Below the pieces are notes generated by a model, which made no database searches, was not told where the DNA came from, and saw only the letters and a program-made list of their open reading frames with translations. Shown piece by piece: positions 1 through 4,498 of a stretch of DNA of 5,375 nt (position 1 is its first letter; every line of letters begins with the position of its first letter). Origin of the DNA: Trueperaceae bacterium (GTDB taxonomy: Bacteria > Deinococcota > Deinococci > Deinococcales > Trueperaceae); contig JAGXHO010000137.1 of the NCBI GenBank assembly GCA_024636105.1, positions 1 through 5,375 on the forward strand. Direction: 5' to 3'. Position numbers and translations under genes: made by a program.

Positions 1-731
1 CCGAAGCGGTGCGCTACGCCATCGCCCACTCGATCAACCGCGACCAGATCTCGGCCATCATCGGCGAGGCGGGCGTGCCCGCCTACGGCCACGGACCCGC
101 TGAGACGGTTGGCTTCTACGACCACACCCTCCCCTACGACCCCGAAGAGGCCCGCCGCCTGCTCGAGGCCGACGGCTGGACCCTCGGCGCCGGTGGCATC
201 CGCAGCAAGGACGGCGAGCGCCTGACGCTGAACGTCCTGACCCGCGGCGTCACCGTCGGCGAGCTCGACGCGCTGCAGGTCGTGCAGGCGCAGCTCGCGA
301 GCGTCGGCATCGAGATCACGATCGAGCGCGTCGACGCCGCCGCCTTCACCTCGGCGGTCAACAACGGCGGCCTGCGTTGGAAGAACGAGGGCCTCCCCGC
401 CGAGACCGAGATGTGGACCACCGGCTCGGGCATCCGCACTGGCGAGGTCGGCTACCTTCAGAACCGCCCGCTCTGCTTCCAGACCACGCGTGCCTGGTAC
501 GGCATCCCCTGCACACCGGAGTACGACGAGGCGTTCGCGCTCTCGCAGTCGCCGGCCCCGCTCGAGGAGCGCCTCGAGGGCTACCGTGTGATGGGCGAGT
601 ACAACAAGCTGTGGCAGCATCGCCACCCGCTCTTCCACATCCAGAGCAACATCGGCGTCAAGGAGACCGTCCAGGGCTTCGTCGTCGACCGCCAGGACTC
701 GCTCGACCTGCGGGGCGTCAGCTTCCGCTGA
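1..731 (+). CDS. ABC transporter solute-binding protein, family 5 (DppA/OppA-like), 5'-partial
   Basis: This is the C-terminal ~242 residues of an extracytoplasmic solute-binding protein of the peptide/nickel/opine family (SBP_bac_5). The reading frame is open from base 3. The first visible residues, EAVRYAIAHSINRDQI, match the family's 'VRxAxxxAIDRxxI' segment, which lies well inside the protein, so the GTG at 9 is not a real start. The signal peptide and N-terminal lobe lie upstream of the window. A second hallmark, YDPEEARRLLEADGW, is at 135-179. It is followed by a beta strand and helix with 'LDALQVVQAQLASVGIEITIERVD', the usual return to lobe I. The C-terminal part has the family's 'PLEERLEGYRVMGEYN' helix and ends in TGA 729-731. 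Two Cys in the 'PLCFQ' and 'GIPCTP' segments could pair. It is the first gene of a transporter cluster with two permeases. The ligand cannot be told from the sequence. Confidence 0.93.
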   Translation, partial: EAVRYAIAHSINRDQISAIIGEAGVPAYGHGPAETVGFYDHTLPYDPEEARRLLEADGWTLGAGGIRSKDGERLTLNVLTRGVTVGELDALQVVQAQLASVGIEITIERVDAAAFTSAVNNGGLRWKNEGLPAETEMWTTGSGIRTGEVGYLQNRPLCFQTTRAWYGIPCTPEYDEAFALSQSPAPLEERLEGYRVMGEYNKLWQHRHPLFHIQSNIGVKETVQGFVVDRQDSLDLRGVSFR

Positions 732-761
732 TCGGCGCGCTCGCTCCCGCTTCGTTCTGAC

Positions 762-793
762 GGCGCGCGTGGGGCTCCGGCCCCACGCGCGCC
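762..793 (+). promoter_or_regulatory. perfect 14-bp hairpin with UCCG tetraloop after the binding-protein gene
   Basis: The arms at 762-775 and 780-793 are exact reverse complements (14 bp, all but one pair G-C in DNA terms apart from one T-A). They enclose the loop TCCG, closed by C775-G780. In RNA this is a C(UNCG)G tetraloop, one of the most stable hairpin caps known. No T-run follows, so it is not a classical intrinsic terminator. It sits 30 bp after the stop of the binding-protein gene and 69 bp before the next start. In known operons, hairpins between the binding-protein and permease genes protect the upstream mRNA or dampen downstream reading, which gives more binding protein than permease. 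That role is inferred here. Confidence 0.6.
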
Positions 794-803
794 CGCCTGA
801 CGC

Positions 804-846
804 GCCGGCCCTCCGCCGGCACTCCCCGACGTGGCGCGGCGTCGGG
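804..846 (+). promoter_or_regulatory. two further short hairpins upstream of the permease gene
   Basis: Hairpin A has GCCGGC at 804-809 pairing with GCCGGC at 815-820 around a 5-base loop. Hairpin B has CCCGACG at 825-831 pairing with CGTCGGG at 840-846 around an 8-base loop. Together with the 14-bp hairpin at 762-793 they fill most of the gap before the permease start. Hairpin B ends three bases before GAGG (849-852), the likely ribosome-binding site of the permease at 863, so its folding could affect access to that site. Short GC-rich stems arise by chance in DNA this GC-rich, so each one alone is weak evidence. Confidence 0.35.
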
Positions 847-862
847 CCGAGGTTCCCGCCCC

Positions 863-1779
863 ATGCTCGTCTACATCGGCAAGCGCCTCCTGCAGCTCAT
901 CCCCGTGCTGTTCGGCGTCCTTCTCGTCACCTTCGCGGTCACCCGGCTCACGCCCGGCGACCCGGCCGACCTCCTCGCGGGCGAGGACGCCACCCAGGCG
1001 ATGATCGAGGCCACGCGCACCCGCCTCGGCCTCGACCGTCCGGTGCCCATCCAGTTCGGCATCTACGTGCTGAACGCGCTCCAGGGCGATCTGGGCACGT
1101 CGTACGTCCTCAGCATCCCGGTCACCCAGTTGATTGGCGCGCGCTGTACTTCACCGGTCAGATCGCCGGCGTGGCGCTGTTCATCACCATCGTCTTCGGG
1201 ATCCCGCTCGGCATCCTGTCGGCGGTGCGGCGCGACACGCTGCTCGACGGCGTCGCGCGCGTGATCTCGCTCATCGGCGTATCGATCCCCAATTTCTTCT
1301 TCGGTCTCTTGTCGATCTTGCTGTTCTCGCTCACCCTCGGTTGGCTGCCCTCGTTCGGCACCGGCACGTGGAAGCACCTCATCTTGCCGGGCCTCACGCT
1401 CGGCACCTTCTCGATCGGCCTGGTCGCGCGGCTCGCGCGCGCCAGCATGCTCGACACGCTCGGTCAGGACTTCGTCCGTACGGCGCGCGCGAAAGGGCTG
1501 TCGGGTTGGGTGGTCGTGTACAAACACGCGCTCCGCAACTCGGCCATCGCGATCGTCACCATCCTCGGCCTCAACCTCGGCAACCTCCTCGCGGGGTCGG
1601 TGCTCACCGAGTCGGTGTTCGCCTTCCCCGGCATCGGACGGCTCCTCGTGACCAGCATCTTCCAGAAGGACTACGTGACCGTGCAAGGCACCATCCTCGT
1701 GATCGCCGCGATCTACGTGTTCGTCAACCTGCTCGTCGACCTGCTGTACGCGGCGGTCGACCCGAGGATCCGGTACTGA
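863..1779 (+). pseudogene. DppB-type ABC transporter permease, interrupted by a frameshift near 1138-1144
   Basis: This is an inner-membrane channel subunit of a peptide/nickel-type ABC importer (binding-protein-dependent transport family). ATG 863 has GAGG at 849-852 with 10-nt spacing. Residues 1-94 (863-1144) carry the N-terminal membrane segment (about 10-30), then the periplasmic loop with TPGDPA, RTRLGLDRPVPIQF, GDLGTSY and PVTQLI. The frame then shifts by -1. The frame starting at 1144 continues with four or five more membrane segments, a cytoplasmic EAA-type loop (DFVRTARAKGLSG, about residues 203-215 of the joined protein) that should contact the ATPase, the 'VFAFPGIGRLL' segment and the family end 'AAVDPRIRY'. 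Rejoined, it is 305 residues, normal for DppB relatives. Read as given, the product would stop at 1264 after 133 residues, with only the first membrane segment intact. A sequencing or assembly error is at least as likely as a true mutation, because the rest shows no decay. Confidence 0.88.
1138..1144 (+). other. frameshift site: GCGCGC run with one apparent missing base
   Basis: Before this run the permease reads ...V-T-Q-L-I-G-A-R in the frame of 863, with the last good codon CGC at 1142-1144. After it the family match resumes in the frame of CTG 1144-1146 (L-Y-F-T-G-Q-I-A). Adding one C in the run gives LIGARLYFTGQIA, which lines up with the DppB consensus 'LIxERLPxTxxLA' without a gap. The run alternates C and G (1138-1144), a plausible place for a base to be lost in sequencing or replication. 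It has no X-XXY-YYZ slippery heptamer. Confidence 0.85.
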
Positions 1780-2633
1780 TGCGGGGCCTTCGCGACAACC
1801 CGCTGTGGCGCGAGCTGCGGCGCAGCCGCATCGCCCAGGTCTCCTTCGCCGTCACGCTCCTGTACGTGCTCCTTGCGCTGTTCGGGCCGGCGCTGGCGCC
1901 CTACTCGGCCACCGAGATGCTCACGATGCCGCGTCAGGCGCCCTCAGGCGAGTTCTGGTTCGGCACCGACGAGATCGGCCGCGACATCTTCAGCCGGATG
2001 CTGATCAGCGCGCGCGTGGCCCTGACCGTCGGCTTCGTCTCCGTGGGCATCGGCTTGGTCGTCGGCGGAGTGATGGGGGTGTTGGCCGGCTACTTCGGCG
2101 GCTGGCTCGACGCGGTCCTGATGCGCGTGGTCGACGTGCTGCTCGCGTTCCCGGGGATCCTGCTGGCGCTCGCCGTCATCACCTTCCTCGGGCCGGGCCT
2201 CACGAACACGATGATCGCGATCGGCATCGGGGGGATCCCTGGCTACGCCCGCCTGGTGCGGGGCGAGATCTTGTCGCTGCTCGAGCGCGATTACGTGGCG
2301 GCCGCCAAATCGCTCGGCGCCAACCACCTGCGCGTGATGGTCAAGCATCTGGTCCCGATGATGGCGTCGTCGGTCCTCGTCTACTCCACCGCGCAGCTGG
2401 CGCGCGCGATCCTCGCCGAGGCTGGCCTCTCGTACCTCGGCCTGGGCGTGCAGCTCCCGCAGCCGTCGTGGGGCGGGATGATCGCCTCGGGGCAGCGCTT
2501 CTTCCTCTCGGCGCCCTTCATGGCCATCTACCCGGGCACCGCGATCATGGTGCTCGTCTTCGCCCTCAACCTGCTCGGCGACGCGTTCCGCGACGCCCTC
2601 AACCCCCAGCTCCGGCGCGCCGGGACCAAGTAG
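1779..2633 (+). CDS. DppC-type ABC transporter permease
   Basis: This is the second inner-membrane channel subunit of the importer, 284 residues, a full length for the family. It starts at ATG 1779, which overlaps the preceding TGA by one base (TGATG), a classic coupling arrangement; GAGGA at 1764-1768 is a suitable ribosome-binding site. The N-terminal cytoplasmic 'NPLWRELRRSR' leads into membrane segment 1 (about 20-40) and 'LAPY'. The DppC hallmark WFGTDEIGRDIFSRM is at 60-74. Further membrane segments lie around 80-105, 112-137 and 143-155. The EAA loop that docks on the ATPase is at about 172-193 (YVAAAKSLGANHLRVMVKHL, then VP). 'AGLSYLGLGVQLPQPSWG' near 219-236 is another family signature, and the last membrane segment is followed by 'GDAFRDALNPQLR'. 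No frame damage is visible. It would pair with the DppB-type protein just upstream. No ATPase gene follows; dehydrogenase genes come next instead. Confidence 0.96.
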   Translation: MRGLRDNPLWRELRRSRIAQVSFAVTLLYVLLALFGPALAPYSATEMLTMPRQAPSGEFWFGTDEIGRDIFSRMLISARVALTVGFVSVGIGLVVGGVMGVLAGYFGGWLDAVLMRVVDVLLAFPGILLALAVITFLGPGLTNTMIAIGIGGIPGYARLVRGEILSLLERDYVAAAKSLGANHLRVMVKHLVPMMASSVLVYSTAQLARAILAEAGLSYLGLGVQLPQPSWGGMIASGQRFFLSAPFMAIYPGTAIMVLVFALNLLGDAFRDALNPQLRRAGTK

Positions 2634-2690
2634 CTCGCGCGCCGCCGTGCCGGGCTCCCGGATCGCCGGTGGGGTTCGGTGCGGTGCCTC

Positions 2691-2696
2691 AGGGAG
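2691..2696 (+). promoter_or_regulatory. ribosome-binding site of the first dehydrogenase
   Basis: AGGGAG lies 7 nt before ATG 2704, a near-ideal Shine-Dalgarno position. It fixes the start at 2704 rather than at the in-frame GTG 2647, which would add 19 residues without family similarity. The paralogue downstream also begins at the matching point. Confidence 0.75.
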
Positions 2697-2703
2697 ATCC
2701 ACC

Positions 2704-3525
2704 ATGGACATCCGCTTCGAAGGCAAGACCGTGATCGTGACCGGCGCCGCCCGCGGCGTCGGTCGCGCGCTCGTGCACGCGTTCGTCGCCGCCGGCGCGT
2801 CGGGCATCGTCGCCGCCGACCGCGATGAGGCCGGCCTGAACGAGAGCTGCGCCGGCCAAGGCGACCACGTCGTCCCGGTCGCCGCCGACATCAGCACCGT
2901 CGACGGGGCCAGGGCCATCGTCGCCACCGCCGTCGACCGCTTCGGCGGCCTCGACGTCTGCGTGAACAACGCCGCCGTCGCCCCGACCGCCGCGCTGCTG
3001 GAGTACGACGTCAAGGTGTGGGACACGGTCTACGCCGTGAACGCCCGCGGCACCTTCCTGATGACCCAGGCGGCGGCCAAGGCGATGATCGCCGGCGACC
3101 GCAAGGGGCGCATCGTCAACTTCTCGTCCGGGTCCGCCAAGAAGGGAGGCGCCGGCGCCGCCGCCTACGCGAGCAGCCGCGCCGCCACCGAGTCGTTCTC
3201 GCGCGTCGCCGCGATCGAGCTCGCGCCGTACGGCATCTTGGTGAACACCGTCAGCCCGGGCCTGATCGACACCCAGCCCAAGCCGCTGCCGCCGAGCATG
3301 GCGGCCGGCCTCGCGGCGCGCGTCCCGACGCTGCCGCTCGCGCGCGCGGGCGAGCCCGAGGAGGTGGCGAACGTGGTGCTGTTCCTGGCCTCCGAGTACG
3401 CTGGCTACATGACCGGCTCGGTCGTCGACGTCGACGGTGCCGCTGGCGTGGGCAACCGCGCGCCCAAGGAGATCGTGGACGACGACGTCCGCTACGACTG
3501 GGTCACCGGGAAAGAGCGCTCGTGA
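2704..3525 (+). CDS. classical short-chain dehydrogenase/reductase, copy 1 (YxxxR active site)
   Basis: This is a 273-residue cytoplasmic oxidoreductase with a Rossmann fold, of the classical SDR family (FabG-like). In order: the cofactor glycine motif TGAARGVG (13-20); D39 at the end of beta 2 (AADRDEAGL), which favours NAD(H) over NADP(H); D62 after beta 3 (VAADI); NNAA (88-91) in place of NNAG; catalytic-position N113 (YAVNARG); S142 (IVNFSSGSAK); Y155 at the expected 13-residue distance; and the SPG motif (184-186) before a substrate lid (LIDTQPKPLPP). Where the catalytic Lys is expected, four residues after Tyr, the codon is CGC, giving R159 (YASSR). The usual C-terminal D-G-G is DGA here. 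About 27 more residues follow, ending in RYDWVTGKERS. The substrate is unknown. It lies 70 bp after the permease gene, and its stop overlaps the start of its near-copy. The Arg makes activity uncertain, but it is shared by the paralogue, so it is unlikely to be a read error. Confidence 0.94.
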   Translation: MDIRFEGKTVIVTGAARGVGRALVHAFVAAGASGIVAADRDEAGLNESCAGQGDHVVPVAADISTVDGARAIVATAVDRFGGLDVCVNNAAVAPTAALLEYDVKVWDTVYAVNARGTFLMTQAAAKAMIAGDRKGRIVNFSSGSAKKGGAGAAAYASSRAATESFSRVAAIELAPYGILVNTVSPGLIDTQPKPLPPSMAAGLAARVPTLPLARAGEPEEVANVVLFLASEYAGYMTGSVVDVDGAAGVGNRAPKEIVDDDVRYDWVTGKERS

Positions 3526-4340
3526 GGGTCGCCTTCGAAGGCAAGACCGTGATCGTCACCGGCGCCGCGCGCGGCGTCGGTCGGTCGCTCGTGCGCGCCT
3601 TCGCCGATGCGGGCGCGTCCGGGATCGTCGCGGTCGATCGCGACGAGGCCGGCCTGAGCGAGACGTGCGCCCCGTTCGGCGACCACGTCGTGCCGGTCGT
3701 GGCCGACCTCCGCCAGGTGGAGGACGTGCAACGCATCGTCGACACCGCCGTGGAGCGCTTCGGCGGCCTCGACGTGTGCGTGAACAACGCCGCAGTCGCG
3801 CCCAAGATGGCGCTCCTGGACTACGACCCGGACGTGTGGGACACCGTCTACGCGGTCAACACCCGCGGCACCTTCCTGATGACGCAAGCCGCCGGCCGCG
3901 CGATGGTCGCCGGCAAGCGCGCCGGCCGCATCGTGAACTTCTCCTCCGGCTCGGCCAAGGAGGGCGGTCCGGGCGCAGCGGCGTACGCGAGCAGCCGCGC
4001 GGCCACCGAGGCCTTCGGCCGCGTCGCGGCGATCGCGCTCGCCCCCTACGGCATCCTGGTGAACACCGTCAGCCCGGGGCTGATCGACACCCAGCCCAAG
4101 CCGCTGCCGCCGCGGATGGCGGCAAAGCTCGGCCAGGTGATCCCCAACCTGCCGCTCGCGCGCCCGGGCGAGCCCGAGGAGGTCGCGCACGTCGTGCTCT
4201 TCCTGGCCTCTGAGCACGCGGGGTACGTGACCGGGTCGGTGTGGGACGTCGACGGCGGCGTCGCGGTCGGGTCGCGGGCCCCCAAGGAGATCGTCGACGA
4301 CGACACTCGGTACGACTGGGTCACGGGGCGCGAGCGCTGA
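3522..4340 (+). CDS. classical short-chain dehydrogenase/reductase, copy 2 (YxxxR active site)
   Basis: This 272-residue paralogue of the preceding gene aligns with it end to end without a gap, with about 215 of 272 residues identical by hand count. The start is GTG 3522, within the GTGA that also holds the TGA of copy 1 (4-bp overlap), so translation is probably coupled; purine-rich GGGAAAGAG (3508-3516) can serve as ribosome-binding site. Motifs are at the same positions: TGAARGVG 13-20, D39 (AVDRDEAGL, NAD(H) type), D62, NNAA 88-91, N113, S142, Y155 and again R159 in place of Lys. It keeps the normal DVDGG near 242-246 that copy 1 has altered to DVDGA. The tail RAPKEIVDDDTRYDWVTG, then RER, is shared. 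The differences cluster at 60-78 and 198-209, surface and lid regions, which could mean different substrates or a hetero-oligomer. Function is inferred only at the level of an NAD-type oxidoreductase. Confidence 0.93.
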   Translation: MRVAFEGKTVIVTGAARGVGRSLVRAFADAGASGIVAVDRDEAGLSETCAPFGDHVVPVVADLRQVEDVQRIVDTAVERFGGLDVCVNNAAVAPKMALLDYDPDVWDTVYAVNTRGTFLMTQAAGRAMVAGKRAGRIVNFSSGSAKEGGPGAAAYASSRAATEAFGRVAAIALAPYGILVNTVSPGLIDTQPKPLPPRMAAKLGQVIPNLPLARPGEPEEVAHVVLFLASEHAGYVTGSVWDVDGGVAVGSRAPKEIVDDDTRYDWVTGRER

Positions 4341-4498
4341 GCGCGATCACGTCGAACGCATCCTGACGAAGGTCCGCTTCCTTCTGCGGACCGGCCACGG
4401 TGTGGCTTCGCGTGCGCTCCGGACCGCGGTATCGTCCTGGACGTGAACCGAGAGGTGCCCACGCCCCCCGTGTCCGCTTCCGTGGGCGCGGGTCGGCC
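4341..4498 (+). other. 158-bp intergenic region with two small hairpins, no gene supported
   Basis: Two stems can be read. GGTCCGC 4371-4377 pairs with GCGGACC 4386-4392 around an 8-base loop. GCCAC 4394-4398 pairs with GTGGC 4402-4406 around a 3-base loop, with a further G-U pair possible. No T-run follows either one, so a terminator for the dehydrogenase pair is possible but unproven. I see no convincing -35/-10 promoter. A six-C run is at 4464-4469. The frame that contains GTG 4443 runs to a TGA overlapping the next ATG (ATGA, 4499-4502), but its 19 codons show no recognisable leader. Confidence 0.45.
4371..4406 (+). terminator. possible terminator: adjacent 7-bp and 5-bp hairpins
   Basis: The perfect 7-bp stem (4371-4377 with 4386-4392) is directly followed by a 5-bp stem (4394-4398 with 4402-4406), 31 bp after the stop of the second dehydrogenase. 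The place suits the end of the transporter-dehydrogenase operon. The lack of a T-tract weakens the call, although many high-GC bacteria use hairpins without clear T-runs. Confidence 0.3.

Larger units (their letters stand above)
2704..4340 (+). repeat. tandem duplication of a dehydrogenase gene
   Basis: The two units, 2704-3525 and 3522-4340, encode proteins that align without gaps. Some blocks are almost identical at the base level as well. At codons 173-197 (3220-3294 against 4038-4112) the amino acids are all the same, and a 33-base run is unchanged apart from flanking synonymous differences. Elsewhere, such as codons 63-74, the copies differ at most residues. The order and direction fit a direct tandem duplication followed by uneven divergence. 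Confidence 0.85.

Noticed and set aside
9..11. GTG as the start of the binding protein
   Set aside because: The frame is open to the window edge, and the residues around it match an internal segment of the family, so the gene starts upstream.
762..793. Classical intrinsic terminator
   Set aside because: The stem is excellent but is followed by CGCCTGACG with no T-run, and same-operon permeases follow.
769..1143. Plus-strand frame upstream of the second half of the DppB-type gene, read as its N-terminus
   Set aside because: This part is Arg/Pro/His-rich and lacks membrane segments, while the 863 frame carries the true N-terminal motifs (TPGDPA, GDLGTSY). It is open only because of base composition.
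1138..1146. Programmed -1 ribosomal frameshifting in the DppB-type gene
   Set aside because: No slippery X-XXY-YYZ heptamer is present, and permeases of this family are not known to use it. A lost base in a GC run is simpler.
1134..1778. N-terminal extension of the DppC-type gene in its own frame
   Set aside because: The extension overlaps the second half of the DppB-type gene and is Arg/His-rich. The DppC match begins at ATG 1779 with a TGATG overlap.
1944..3026. Long minus-strand open frame of 360 codons opposite the DppC-type and first dehydrogenase genes
   Set aside because: It has low-complexity charged composition, spans two genes with strong family motifs on the plus strand, and has no recognisable fold of its own.
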